A DNA stretch of 64,000 nucleotides, taken from positions 26,924,119 to 26,988,118 of the forward strand of contig OV277872.1 of the NCBI GenBank assembly GCA_922989275.2, written 5' to 3'. The DNA comes from Gari tellinella (lineage: Eukaryota; Mollusca; Bivalvia; Cardiida; Psammobiidae). The notes beneath the pieces are model-generated. The model made no database searches and was not told the origin of the DNA. It saw only the letters and a list, made by a program, of their open reading frames with translations. The position numbers and the translations under genes are program-made. Every line of letters begins with the position of its first letter. The stretch's first letter is position 1. This document shows positions 20,577 through 30,975 of this stretch, piece after piece.

Positions 20577-20581
20577 TACAC

Positions 20582-20785
20582 TTAACCCTTAGCCCGCCAA
20601 ATAAATTGTCGTCTGCTATATTTTTCGTCTGCTTCAAGTTTCAAAGTACTTCAAAGTTGCTGAAAATGTTGTCCGAGTGTCAAACAGCTTGGATCCGGAT
20701 GAGACGCCGAGTTACTCGGCGTCTCATCCGGATCCAAGCTGTTTGCATATGGAGCTATAGTCGTGACTGGCAGGCTAAGGGTTAA
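20582..20785 (+). mobile_element. A-family MITE, full compact copy (A13)
   Basis: TTAACCCTTAGCCCGCC ... GGCAGGCTAAGGGTTAA, 204 bp with clear terminal repeats. Perfect palindrome 20680-20748: CAGCTTGGATCCGGATGAG arms, apex CCGAGTTACTCGG. Both arms carry the same variant bases. Confidence 0.9.
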
Positions 20786-21429
20786 TTTTTGCTAGCATGT
20801 TATTGTTATTGGAAAATATGATCAAACAAAGAACTTTCAGACTGGATACTTTCAACCTGCTTTCACCAGCCAACTGCTTTCAGTAATGAAAACAAGCATT
20901 TCAGTAGTCATAACGGTAAGTTTAATATATCAGTTATTGAAAATATTGAGGAAATTATACTGTTTAGGTCTAGTAATCATGGCATAGCTAGTAAAGCAAA
21001 ATACCTCTGTATCTCTCTCTCTCCTCCCCTCTATCTCTCTTTCTCTCTCTCTCTCTCTGTTTGTATCCTTTGTACGTCCATGTTTCTGCCTCTCTATCTG
21101 TTTTTCTGTGTCTCACTCACTCGATCACTCACTCACTCATACACTCACTTTATTTCTCACTCATGTTAAGGACGTGCAATAAGAATAACTTTTAACTACA
21201 AATACAAATTCAGATCTGAAATTGCTTGCTTAATGTATAATCAAAGTTGGTTCGTTGTAGCTTAACAGATCATACAAAAGTGTTTTCATGGAGATTGTAA
21301 GTTAATCTGCACCCATAAGGGCGATTAATTAATCTGTTATATGCATTGCTCCAAACACCAATTTACAAGACCCTTCCTTTCTACATACATGTATACAATT
21401 ACGATTTACCCTTAAGCATATAACAAACA
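20786..21429. other. Mostly unassigned; D-like fragment and pyrimidine tracts
   Basis: 20840-20890 has CTTTCAACCTGCTTTCACC, a half D core. 21003-21060 is (CTCT)n and 21110-21165 is (CACT)n. Nothing else recognised. Confidence 0.45.
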
Positions 21430-21632
21430 CCTTTTTCAACGACCTTTCAAAACAAGGACCACTGGTGATATAAAATACAGTCGATAATATTATATTAAAG
21501 CAAGATGAAAGTAAAGAAGAAAGCTCCTTAAGGAGCTTTCTGCTTTATTTTCATCTTGATTTAAGCATCATCAGCCTTAAACACCAACAACACGCCATCT
21601 AATTAGATGTCGGAATTGTGAGGTTTTACTGT
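21430..21632. mobile_element. F-family MITE, left end decayed (F3)
   Basis: Palindrome 21493-21565 (TTAAAGCAAGATGAAAGTAA arms, apex GCTCCTTAAGGAGC) and right end GTGAGGTTTTACTG. AACGACC and GACCACT motifs remain on the left. Confidence 0.75.
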
Positions 21633-22279
21633 TTAATCCGTATTAAGACTTACTGGACGTTTTAACATTGAGCTGGTTAGTGATAAGCCGTGTATTGCTA
21701 AACAGCCAATAATGTTCATAGCACGAACAGTAGCTTGATGGGTAAATATTGTCAATTAAAATTAAACAGGTAGATCTATAATGCGGTCAGGAATATTCAT
21801 AGTTCACACATTAAATATTACAATGACTGGAAACAAAAAATGAAAATGTAAACATTACCTGTTTAACGTTCGTCTCCGACATGTTTATCGCGATTGTCTT
21901 TTAAAGTCTACACTACAGTTCTTTGTAACACAATACTCGTTGATCGATCCTAATCGTGGCCTAAGCTAAAGCGTCTAGTGTAGTCGTGGAGACAGACGGT
22001 GCGATAGTAAAGTATTGCTCGTACGTTTTGTGCTACCACAATTGCGTGTCATTTACGGGAAGATGTTGAAAATCATTACATTCACTGTCGTACCAACGTT
22101 TAACAGTTTAAATCCTGATATATAGATCTACTGTCGCGTCACCGTATGAAAATCATTACTATAGTAGATTCTACTTTGACCAATTTACCGTAAATGTGCT
22201 GATTTGAGAAATTAAAGCAGACGACAATTGTTTAAACTATCGATAACCGCATGGCAGCGAAGCGGATAACTTTATATGT
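21633..22279. other. No recognised feature
   Basis: Intergenic; weak A-like motifs (GCAGACGACAATTG at 22217-22230) but no palindrome. Confidence 0.4.
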
Positions 22280-22750
22280 TACAGTCAATCTGTGTAATCA
22301 GTCAATACGCCTAATGACTAGTCAATCTGTGAAATGACTTTTTCACATAGTCCTTTAATGATACTATTTATGATGATAGACAATGATATATAAAAATTTA
22401 AAGTTCAAAGATTTCCTGCACAAAACACCACATTTATTTCACACCTTATTTCAGTCAATTTGTGAAATGATGTTTAAGACCTTGAACGCTGTAAATAGGA
22501 AAGAATTGAATAATTTTCATGTAAAGCTACAGGCTATATTCTGTTTTATTTTATTTCTATTTTTTTTTTTACAAATTGAGTGGTTTTGTAGTGAGATTGT
22601 GGTGTTTTTTTTGTGCATGAACCTTTTGACCTTTGAAAAATATCATTGTATAACTATCATAAATTGTAACATTAAAGGACTATGTGAAAAATTCATTTCA
22701 CAGATTGACTAGTCATTACGCGTAATGACTGATTACACAGATTGACTGTA
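22280..22750. mobile_element. R element, 471 bp with long terminal inverted repeats
   Basis: TA-CAGTCAATCTGTGTAATC ... GATTACACAGATTGACTG-TA. Terminal inverted repeats extend about 88 bp (to TCCTTTAATG/CATTAAAGGA). GTCAATCTGTGAAATGA recurs three times inside. The 109-codon open frame in the centre is AT-rich with no domain. TA flanks and CAGT ends suggest Tc1/mariner. Confidence 0.8.
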
Positions 22751-22755
22751 ACATA

Positions 22756-23040
22756 TACAGCGCTCCCTCTCTACAACGACTTCCAACGGGAGACACATAT
22801 TGTGTGTGTTGTTCGGAGGAAGTCGTAATGGGGAGGTAAAATTAAGACGTGGCTTTCATCTGCAAACAGCTTGAATCCAGATCAGACGCCGCGTAACGCT
22901 GTTGTCAGTCGTTATTATATTTATTCTATCAAAATGTCCACTTATATGTAACTTTGAGAAAAACAGCAGACGACAATTTTAAGCGCTCAAGTATGTTGCA
23001 GACGAATATTTTTGCGGAAATTGTCTATCAGCCACAGAAC
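22756..23040 (+). mobile_element. C-family MITE, right half damaged (C5)
   Basis: TA-CAGCGCTCCCTCTCTACA start, then GCAAACAGCTTGAATCC and CCAGATCAGACGCCGCG. The right palindrome arm and right end are missing. It begins 6 bp after R. Confidence 0.75.
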
Positions 23041-23065
23041 TAAGTGTTTTCGAACGCATCATTTG

Positions 23066-23262
23066 TAACTCCTTTACTGTCATGACGTCATAATTTTTTA
23101 ACAATTGTCGTCTGCTTTTATTTCTCGAATTTAATTGTTTAGGTATTATGACTTAAGAATATTAAAATATGTGGCAAACACTTTAGATCCTGATCAGACG
23201 CCGTGTTTCGCGGTGTCTGATTAGAATCCAAACTGTTTGCAAATAACCATTGAACTCGAGGT
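23066..23262 (+). mobile_element. A-family MITE (A14)
   Basis: AACTCCTTTACTGTCATG with TGACGTCA at 23083-23090. Core CAAACACTTTAGATCCTGATC with apex CCGTGTTTCGCGG. Right end decayed. Confidence 0.72.
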
Positions 23263-23617
23263 AAGCCATAGAATAGGCTTATAGTTGTTGTCGTACATAG
23301 ATATAATAATCAATTCTACTATTAATGGACTCTATTGCCACTACTATTATTAAATATTCATAATTATAACCGATATTACTGTTGTTTTTATCACCATTAT
23401 CATTCATTCATTTGTATCTTGATGACTGAAACGACTTTGTGCGTTTCATCGAGCTTGAACATAGTTTGTATGCATGTGAGGAACTGTTCTTACGTTTTGT
23501 ATGTTTGCAAACTGAACACTGAATTGAATTGAATCTACTCAAAATAAGTGTCATAAATGCGTATTCATGGTGGCAACTTTCTGCATTACTTTTGTCCAGC
23601 ATTTAAGACACCTGCAT
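23263..23617. other. No clear feature; O-type fragment at the right edge
   Basis: TGCATTACTTTTGTCCAGCA at 23581-23600 matches one arm of O-type cores. The rest is AT-rich. Confidence 0.4.
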
Positions 23618-23802
23618 TTAACCCTTTCACTGTCGTGACGTCATCAGATTTAACAATTGTCATCTGTTTTTATTTCTGAATTTAATTTAATTTTCAGACA
23701 ATTTGGCTTACAAAAATATAAGGTTGGGCGTCAAACAGTTAGGATCCTGATCAGCCAATAACTATTGTACATGTACTCGAGGTAAGGAACTGAGGGGGTT
23801 AA
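23618..23802 (+). mobile_element. A-family MITE with hairpin half deleted (A15)
   Basis: TTAACCCTTTCACTGTCGTG (TGACGTCA at 23636-23643) ... CTGAGGGGGTTAA. One arm remains (CAAACAGTTAGGATCCTGATC); apex and right arm are gone. Confidence 0.8.
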
Positions 23803-23995
23803 AAATCCGCATTTTGTCTGACTCGTGTGTCCAATATTTGAAGTGTGACTGGTCACTGACTGCTGCTCAAATAAATATAAATTATCTCAAACGTCAAAAT
23901 TGAGTATGGATTCTGCTGAAATGCCGAGAACCAGAGTGTTTGTAATTGTTATCACAAAATGTCTCCATCAATTGCTAAACATGAACCACTTCACG

Positions 23996-24224
23996 CCGAA
24001 CCCTTTCGACGGCAAAATATTGTCTGCTTAAATCTATCGTCTCCATTGTTGTGCTTCGTTCTTCGTTAATTTGTCTTCGTTCTTTAAAGTTTTTGTTGAG
24101 GAAATTTTGATAAGAGTTCCAAACAGTTTGGATCCAGATCAGACATCGCGTTTTACGGCGTCTAATCTTGATCCAAACTGTTTGCAAAGTTGATGTTCGT
24201 TGCCTATGGCGGACAAAGGGTTAA
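23996..24224 (+). mobile_element. A-family MITE (A16)
   Basis: CGCCGAACCCTTTCGACGG ... GGCGGACAAAGGGTTAA. Core 24120-24186 with CAAACAGTTTGGATCCAG arms and several unpaired substitutions at the apex, so an older copy. Confidence 0.8.
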
Positions 24225-24439
24225 AATTAACTTTACATTTACCCTAGTCTGTCCTTGCAGATAAACAAGTCTCGGCCAGGCAGTAAATTTAATCAACGAT
24301 TATTATTTGTGTGCAGTGGAAATGAAATGGAAATTGGATTGATATAAAATGTCAAAAGTTCCATAACAATTGAATCTATTTGCGTAACAAGGCGAGCGCT
24401 ATTCATCTGCTACTTGTTGCATAGATCTAAAGATTTCAT

Positions 24440-24645
24440 TTGAACCCTTCCTCTTCCAATTACTAGTTCACTATAGCATTTGCAAACAGTTCGGATCCCG
24501 ATCAGACGCCGAGAAACTCGGCGTCTGATCTGGATCCAAACCATTTGGCAATCGTAACAGTATTTCTTTAAACCAAATACAGAAACTTCTAAATTTGAAA
24601 ACAATGCAGGTTATGCAGACGATAGTATAGTAGCAAAAGAGTTAA
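24440..24645 (-). mobile_element. A-family MITE (A17)
   Basis: GAACCCTTCCTCTTCC ... GTAGCAAAAGAGTTAA. Core GCAAACAGTTCGGATCCCG with apex CCGAGAAACTCGG. GCAGACGATAGTATAG in the right flank. Confidence 0.8.
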
Positions 24646-25097
24646 CTCTTGCTGGTTTTTTTCGTCTGCAACTATACTGAAAAACATAAGTAACGCATAA
24701 TGGGATTCATTGTAGAATGGGAATGTACTATAGGAATTATAACAAAATTTTGGTATACGAAATTACTAATGCATTAAGTTTGCAATCAACAAACAACATA
24801 CACGCTTTAATTCATTTTCTTTTGATTGCTTAATTACGATTTCTAAACCCATCATCCCTATGAAGAAGAGTGAAAAAAGCATCTTTAGTATCGCGTATTG
24901 CATTTATTGCCTCTATTATTCTCCTTGGCGTGTAATTAATCAACCTGGGGATTCTTTTAAAGCAGCCCATTCCCCCTGTTAAGCTGCGAGGTCATTGACG
25001 TTGTTAAGGACGTTACGTCGACGTCAGACATTGTGGTCTAAATTGTTACAAAGGTGCTCAATTGGCGACAGATTCGGGCGGTAAGGCTGTGTTGAGC
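24646..25097. other. No recognised feature
   Basis: Intergenic; nothing seen. Confidence 0.4.
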
Positions 25098-25290
25098 CGA
25101 ATTCTTCACACTACGAATTCTTCACACCGTAATCAGACGTGTGAAGAATTCGTACGAATTCTTCCACTCGTGTGACCAATGTGTGATGATTTCGTACGAA
25201 TATGTCACACAATGGCAGTGTGAGATTTCCGTACCCCCCTTTTTAACGACCTGTTGGTACCTACGGCTTCTTCACACATCACCTTCCATT
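25098..25290. repeat. Cluster of GAATTCTTCACAC palindromic motifs
   Basis: CGAATTCTTCACAC occurs twice directly, then inverted as TGTGAAGAATTCG joined head-on to CGAATTCTTCCAC, with a further TTCTTCACACATCA on the right. A compact inverted cluster of unknown origin. Confidence 0.6.
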
Positions 25291-25309
25291 TAACATTTCT
25301 TTATGAAAC

Positions 25310-25515
25310 AAGTTCTAACAACTTAGGCAAATCACTTTCCATAGCGCAAAAGATGGTGTATTGCGTCGTATTGTGAGATGACACTAGAGTACTAGGGAAA
25401 ACCAATGTCTTCGGACAGGCGACCCTCTCACGTACTGTCACGACCCGGGATCGAACTCGGGATGTATTGTTAAGAAGCGGGTGCGCTAAAACTGTGTTAT
25501 CCACCCTTTTACATG
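25310..25515 (-). mobile_element. tRNA-derived SINE (S3)
   Basis: On the minus strand GGATAACACAGTTTTAGCGC (A-box region) and CCGAGTTCGATCCCGGG (B box with a good T-stem) precede a body with GGTTTTCCCTAGTACTC. Anticodon region disrupted; not a functional tRNA. Confidence 0.6.
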
Positions 25516-25737
25516 CAGTTTTTACGATTTGATAAAAGAAGCTCTTAAACAGCCGACCTAAATCCGAAGAATTATCTGTGGATAAGTGCATCCCTTTTTA
25601 TCCCATGATCAAACTTAAGTTCCGTTGAGTTTATGCTTAGTTCTCGGCTTCCTTTGAGGCATCATAGGCCGACGACCGACAGGTCGCCGGCCGAACGCTG
25701 GTAGATTGTTGATATTCTTAACGGGATGGGGAGTGAT

Positions 25738-25990
25738 GGGACCCGTGGCCGTGGTCCAGTGCTCAAAGTGACTATGACTTACACTCACTTAGGTCCTTAC
25801 TGCTGTTGGTTCGAATCCCAATCTGAACACTTGGGCTTTTTCATTTGGAGAAGCCTTCAAGCTGGCTATCGGAAATTCGGTGATTTTACCCAGATGCATA
25901 TTTTTACCTGATACAGTTTATGACGTGCATCCGGTTTCTTCTCCCATCTGCAATTAGCTTTATGTCGAGATATGACTGAAATACTGTTTA
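25738..25990 (+). mobile_element. tRNA-derived SINE with MetaSINE-like central domain (S2)
   Basis: tRNA(Ser/Leu)-like head GGCCGTGGTCCAGTGCTC ... TTGGTTCGAATCCCAATC. It is followed by GGAGAAGCCTTCAAGCTGGC and TCGGTGATTTTACCCAG, which I recall as the conserved Meta domain of a SINE superfamily found in molluscs. The tail (TGTCGAGATATGACTG) is weak. Confidence 0.65.
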
Positions 25991-26645
25991 CATAGTATGA
26001 ACTCAGAATTCTTGGCCTCGGTTTGATTTTAAAGTGGAGTCAAAAGCTAGTTTCAACGACGGTCATCGAAACGACATCGATTACGGCACCTTACACGTCG
26101 ATAGGACCCGAGAAAGCTTTTGACCAAATATACAAACGTATACAAGCGTGTCAGAGGTCGGGCAAGGCCGTCTCCATCCGGCTTTTGCCTATCCTATACC
26201 TGCCGGTGTAATGACGAAAAGTGTCCCCATCACTCAGAAGTGTGACACCGGGACATTTTTCGACTCAGAAAATTAACCTCCCGGGTCATTTTACATGTAT
26301 TATGCCAAAGCAAGTCCCAAGGACAGTTTTCTACATCAAAAATTGTCATTGTGTGTCACTCTTTAGAGGGGGACACATTTCGTCTTTACACCGGCGCCTG
26401 TCTGGCAACCGGATAACACCGGTTTCCTTTCGGTCCCCCACAGTATTGCACGTTATTACTGAATGCCCATGATGTAGACTATACGATAAGGCAATCGGTT
26501 GTATGGTTCCATGTAAGAAAGTGAGCAACATAACAAAGAAGTGAAATCAGCGCGTCTTTATAAACCTCATTCATATATTGAACCCACGATAACCAATATC
26601 GGGCGATGATGGTCGCCCGTCTTAAAACCGTTGCCCGTCCGGTAT
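25991..26645. other. No recognised feature
   Basis: Somewhat more GC-rich than its surroundings; open frames of 61-83 codons have no recognisable domain. Confidence 0.35.
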
Positions 26646-26894
26646 TTAAGGACTATCGCGGCAGTTTGTTCGAATTTTCAAAACATTCATTTTTTTTGTA
26701 TTTTTGCATATTGCTAGTATATATCCTGTTGTGCAGATTTATGAAATAAAAATAGGGAGTCCCCGAACTGGTTCTTTTTTTAATAGCTTTTTTTTTTTTT
26801 GGTAAACCCCTAATTATCCAGAGACACATGCAGAATTTGAAAAAAAAATCTGAATGGTTTGAAAATTCGAAAAAACTGCCGCGATAGTCCTTAA
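26646..26894. mobile_element. T-family MITE
   Basis: TTAAGGACTATCGCGGCAG ... CTGCCGCGATAGTCCTTAA, 249 bp. Terminal inverted repeats of about 45 bp (to TTTTCAAAACATTCA). TTAA at both ends. The 113-codon frame through it has no domain. Confidence 0.8.
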
Positions 26895-27494
26895 TAAAAT
26901 TTAATTTCAAAGGCTTCGGAATGGCAAAATCTCCCGGAAAAATGTAGAAAGGGGAATACATCTCACGGTTATGAACTTTGTTTGCAATACACATCTACTC
27001 ATTAAACTCTTTAAATGAAATTTCAGCTTAAAAGCTTCAGTGGAACAGGCGTTAGAGTAAAAACAGTCGGACGATCGGACAGATAGACTACGGAAAAGTG
27101 ACCGACCCCGACGTGTTATCTTTGCCTTCAGCTGGTGACACAGAAACCGGTCCATACATTTATAAAGTTCTTAGAATGCATCATACAGACGGACCGAATA
27201 ATATCCGATACGACGAAATCGAGTAAAGTATATGGTCACCAAAGTGCTATTATTACCATGATATTTTTCAGTTTTATGTGTCTATAATTAATTATATCGA
27301 GTGCTGAAAAATGTGACATTTCTCACCGTGTGACCTTGACCTTTTATCATTTAAACAGGCACTCTAGTACATATGTTTTGTCATTATGTGAAATATCAAG
27401 TAAAGCAAACCTAATACGCCCCTTACACACGGTGTATCGATAATCTTGGTTGTACTCCAATACAACCGATACATAAGTTGAACACATTATGCGT
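26895..27494. other. No recognised feature
   Basis: Intergenic; no coding or repeat signal I can name. Confidence 0.35.
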
Positions 27495-27665
27495 TACTTA
27501 TGTTTTTCAGTATAGATTGTCGACTGCTATTTTTCTAAAAAATGTATATTCTTAATTTCTTTTCAAAACAGGGTCAGAGTGTCAAACATTCCGAGTTATC
27601 TGTATCTAAACTGTTTGCAAAGGTAATCACTGTGAGACATATCTGCCGCTAGCATGGTTAGAGTT
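27495..27665 (+). mobile_element. A-family MITE, degenerate (A18)
   Basis: GATTGTCGACTGC, GTGTCAAACATTCCGAG and CTAAACTGTTTGCAAAGG keep the order of an A element; the palindrome is decayed. Confidence 0.5.
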
Positions 27666-27689
27666 AAGTTCGTTCATTGCAGAATAGTG

Positions 27690-27790
27690 CGAGATGACAG
27701 CTTAACGCAGAACGAAAGTAATACAAAAAGCACCTTTCGGAGCTTTTCTGCATTACTTTTGTCCTGCATAAAGCAGTCACCTACCTTTGG
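27690..27790. mobile_element. O-type palindromic core
   Basis: TTAACGCAGAACGAAAGTAA ... TTACTTTTGTCCTGCATAAA around AGCACCTTTCGGAGCT, followed by GCAGTCACCTACC. Termini not identified. Confidence 0.55.
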
Positions 27791-27862
27791 AGAAAAGCAC
27801 GATTTTTCACATCAAAAGATCGTTCAATATAGGCCGATCTGCATTGTAGAAAGGGTGTAAAA

Positions 27863-28052
27863 GCCCGCCATTGATGTGGTGCCGTCTGCTTAATATTGTC
27901 TCCTGTTTTTATTTTTTAGATTAAAATTTTATCATTTTGATTGAAAATTATCAAAAATGGTGATAATAGTGTGGATCTTGACCATATGCCGGGTTCTTTG
28001 ACGTCTGATCTGGATCCAAACAGTTTGGCAAGTTTTGTGTACCCAGGCTTAG
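27863..28052 (+). mobile_element. A-family MITE, degenerate (A19)
   Basis: GCCGTCTGCTTAATATTGTC, then GTGTGGATCTTGACCATATG and TGACGTCTGATCTGGATCC. Apex TTCTTTGAC no longer pairs. Confidence 0.55.
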
Positions 28053-28078
28053 CAGTAATTCATGCGGTTGGCAATATT

Positions 28079-28285
28079 TAACGCCCGAGTACAATAGTTA
28101 ATTTCAAATACAAATTAATTGTAGTTTGGATCCTGATCAGACGCCGAGTTACGCGAAGTCTTGTCAGGATCTAAACTGTTTGACACTCATTCCAATATTT
28201 CAAAAATCAAAATATCTAAATTTTGATAATATAAAATAAAGCAGGCGACAATTATATAAAACATATAACGTCAAGACCGGGCCCT
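28079..28285 (-). mobile_element. A-family MITE (A20)
   Basis: TAACGCCCGAGTACAATAG start. Core 28124-28192 (TTTGGATCCTGATCAGACG, apex CCGAGTTACGCG). AGCAGGCGACAATTAT in the right flank. Confidence 0.65.
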
Positions 28286-28301
28286 TTAATTAAGGTTGTC
28301 A

Positions 28302-28553
28302 TTAACCCTATCACTACCAAATTGTTCGTGAGATTTATACTCCTTCACCGATTCATTGTCGTCTGCTTCAATTTTGTTGTTTGTAATATCGTTTGAACGC
28401 TAATTTTAAGGCAGCATGACTGGAAAATATTTCAATACGAGTATCAAACAGTTTGGATCCTGATCAGACGCCGCGAAACGCGGCGTCTGATCAGGATCCA
28501 AACTGTTTGCGACCGCGCTATTTGGCGTCATTGAGAGTGAACGGGAGGGTTAA
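28302..28553 (+). mobile_element. A-family MITE, full copy (A21)
   Basis: TTAACCCTATCACTACC ... GAACGGGAGGGTTAA, 252 bp. Perfect core 28443-28510 with apex CCGCGAAACGCGG. TTAA on both sides. Confidence 0.9.
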
Positions 28554-28795
28554 AGAAAAACATTGCTGTAGGGAATTAATGATTTTACTGCCCATTATGT
28601 AGCAAGCAGCACGCCGTAAAATATAATCAAGCTTTTCAATCGTGTTTTATTTACAAACAGGAAATAAGTGTGCTTTGAAAACGAAAATACCCTTTGATCC
28701 CTAATATGGCAAATGTACAATACATAATACACATGTAACAGTCACATGATCTTGACACCGATCTTTTATAATCAAATTTAACCATGTTTAAAATG

Positions 28796-29390
28796 TACAG
28801 TGCTCCCTCTCTACACCACAGGCCCAGCCAACGGGAGACACAGATTGTGTGTGTTGTTCAGAGGGAGTTGTTATAGGGAATGAAATTGGCTTACATTTGC
28901 AAACAGATTGAATAAAGACCAGACTCTATTTCTATTTATTACTTCCACGCCATCAATTCTGATGATTATGAGAAGGGGCACTTTTTTGGTGCACCATTGG
29001 GACTGTACCTGGCCGGTCACTTTATCCTGACACCGACGAACCAGTCGTAATGCTAACCCGAATTCTGAGCACCAAGGAGGGAAGCCATTACTACCAATTT
29101 TCAAGTCTTTGGTTTGACCCGGCCGGGGATTGAAACCGCAACCTCCCGCACTGCAAGCGGACGCTCTACCACTGAGCTATACAGGCGGTTACTGCGTACG
29201 CGGCGTCTGATCTTGATACACGCTGTTTGTCACTCGTCATTTTTTTCTGTCAAACTGTCCAATGTTACTTTGAGAAAAAAAAGCAGACGACTCTTTTAAG
29301 CAGACGATTTTGCAGCAGTGAAGTGTTATACACAAGTGTAAAGTCTGGGGACAACAGCAAACGCTGCTGTAAGGAGGGAGTCGTTGTTTG
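28796..29390 (+). mobile_element. C-family MITE split by a SINE (C6)
   Basis: TA-CAGTGCTCCCTCTCTACA ... GGAGGGAGTCGTTGTTTGG. The left arm stops at AGACCAGAC and the right arm resumes at GCGTACGCGGCGTCTG, with S4 between. Confidence 0.78.
28924..29194 (-). mobile_element. tRNA(Cys)-derived SINE inside C6 (S4)
   Basis: Minus strand: GCCTGTATAGCTCAGTGG, TAGAGCGTCCGCTTGCAGTG (GCA at the anticodon position of a good 7-base loop) and GGTTGCGGTTTCAATCCC, then a 200-bp body ending in AAGTAATAAATAGAAATAG. The head is the best-preserved tRNA fold in the window, but acceptor pairing is poor and it is joined to a SINE body. Confidence 0.7.
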
Positions 29391-29456
29391 GATAGAGGTA
29401 TAGATCTAGTATTTTATGCAAAGACTTTCAATCCTGATCAAATGCAAAGTCTCTTT

Positions 29457-29612
29457 GGGTCCAATGTTTTAAAGCTTTTAAGTTCAGTCTAAAGTCGTTC
29501 TCGAGCATTTGATTGGTCAGATTTGAGCCTAGGCTCAAATCTGACCAAACAAATGATTGAGAACACACTCAGACTCAGCTCAAACGCTTTATAACCTTGG
29601 TCCTTGATATCT
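29457..29612. repeat. Inverted repeat J, copy 2
   Basis: GGGTCCAATGTTTTAAAGC ... GCTTTATAACCTTGGTCC. Stem ATTTGATTGGTCAGATTTG with apex GAGCCTAGGCTC. Confidence 0.7.
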
Positions 29613-29648
29613 CATACGGGTCAAACCCCTTTGAAATTCCTACATCTC

Positions 29649-29885
29649 GGGGGCCTGTCATACGAAACGTTGTACGACAAAAACTGTCGTAAGTAAAAAA
29701 TTTAAAATACATCTGATTTCTGCATCTTATCCTGTCTTGTGACATCTCTTTGGAATCGTCTTTTTATGTCGATTCCAAAGAGATGTCATAAGACAGGATT
29801 AGATGGAGAAATAAACAATAATTGAGCATTTTAGAATCTGACTTACGACAATATTTGTCGCACGACGTTTCGTAAGACGGGCCCT
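29649..29885. mobile_element. H-family MITE (H3)
   Basis: GGGCCTGTCATACGAAACG ... CGTTTCGTAAGACGGGCCC. Inner palindrome TTATCCTGTCTTGTGACATC with apex AATCGTCTTTTTATGTCGATT. Confidence 0.82.
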
Positions 29886-29897
29886 AGAAAGTAATTG

Positions 29898-30070
29898 CCA
29901 TACAATCGAAATCTCGAACTCGCTTAATTCGAAATATCCGATTTGTCGACACATGAATTGCATTATATTATACCCGTATGCCAAAGTTAAAACGTGGCTT
30001 AGCCAAGTTTTATCTTTGGCATACGAGTATGTTCGACCTAAGCGAGTTCGAAATATCGACGTTCAACTGT
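29898..30070. repeat. Q-family inverted repeat, best copy (Q4)
   Basis: TCGAAATCTCGAACTCGC ... GCGAGTTCGAAATATCGA outermost. Stem CGTATGCCAAAGTTAAAAC with apex GTGGCTTAGCCAAG. Confidence 0.72.
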
Positions 30071-30079
30071 ATATGGGGT

Positions 30080-30251
30080 ATTTCTGCTTATTTAGCGGAC
30101 ATTATCCCCACTGCCAAGAACTAAAAGGAAGGCAGCTCTGTGGTTTTGAACCCATGTGCTGCTTTCCAGCGAATGGGATTAGCCCAAAATCATCTTTCTG
30201 AAATCGTACCCCTCATTATTCTCTAATCCCAACATTCACTGGCGCTATATA
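30080..30251 (+). mobile_element. SINE-like repeat (N2)
   Basis: Homologous to N1: ACATTATCCCCACTGCC, AACTAAAAGGAAGGCAG, ATGGGATTAGCCCAAAATC and CTGGCGCTATATAAC. No tRNA head visible. Confidence 0.55.
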
Positions 30252-30277
30252 ACATATTCAGTGTCCCAGGTAACATT

Positions 30278-30975
30278 AAAAGAAGAGGCCAATGGGCTAT
30301 ATTTAGCTCGTCCAGGTTGACAAAATGGAGAGAATTATTTATATCCTTGTAGACTTGTAGATGACGTCATGTGCCAAATATCTAAGATCTGTGTACATGT
30401 ACTCGGGTTTCAGACTAGAATGTTTTTTTTAAGTTTTCATTGAAACTGTGTATTTTTAGCACCTGTGACCTAGATATACAACCGACCGGAACCATTTCTT
30501 CAATATAGATAAAGGACAACTGGAAGTGTCAACATGCCTAACATCAAAGCTCTGGTCGTTAATTCCGAGAAGACGTTTGAAAATTTCACTATTAAAACTC
30601 GGTGTAAAAGTGTGACCCTGGGGAGTGGCCAATTTTGACCCCATGGGCATAATTTGAAAAATCCTGATAGAGGACCTAAAGATGATGCGCTCATTGCCAT
30701 GTGCCACATTTCTTAGCTCTGGCCCCTGTAATTATTTAGAAGAAGATTTTTTAAGATTTTCCTATTTTCTATCATTGCCATGGCAACCAGAGTTCTATGT
30801 TTTTATTTGTTTGAGCAAAAGAGCTAGACCCAAGGAACATTCCTGTAAAGTTTGGTTGTAATCTGTCAGGCGGTATAGGAAAAGATGTCCGTTGAAGCAG
30901 CTGTTAACGAGGACGGACGACTGATGACGGACACAGGGCCATCACAATAGCTCACTTTGGCTCAGGTGAGCTAAC
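30278..30975 (+). repeat. U-type dispersed repeat, complete-looking copy (U1)
   Basis: Begins AGAGGCCAATGGGCTATA and ends with the hairpin TAGCTCACTTTGGCTCAGGTG then AGCTAA. Inside are GACCCCATGGGCATAATTTG and TTGCCATGGCAACC motifs common to all U copies. Contains TGACGTCA at about 30362. Origin unknown; no reading frame. Confidence 0.6.

Noticed and set aside
22383..22712. 109-codon open frame
   Set aside because: Lies between the inverted ends of R, is AT-rich, Phe/Leu/Lys-biased and has no transposase motif (no DDE pattern visible).
26653..26994. 113-codon minus-strand frame
   Set aside because: Runs through the T element and its flank; no domain.
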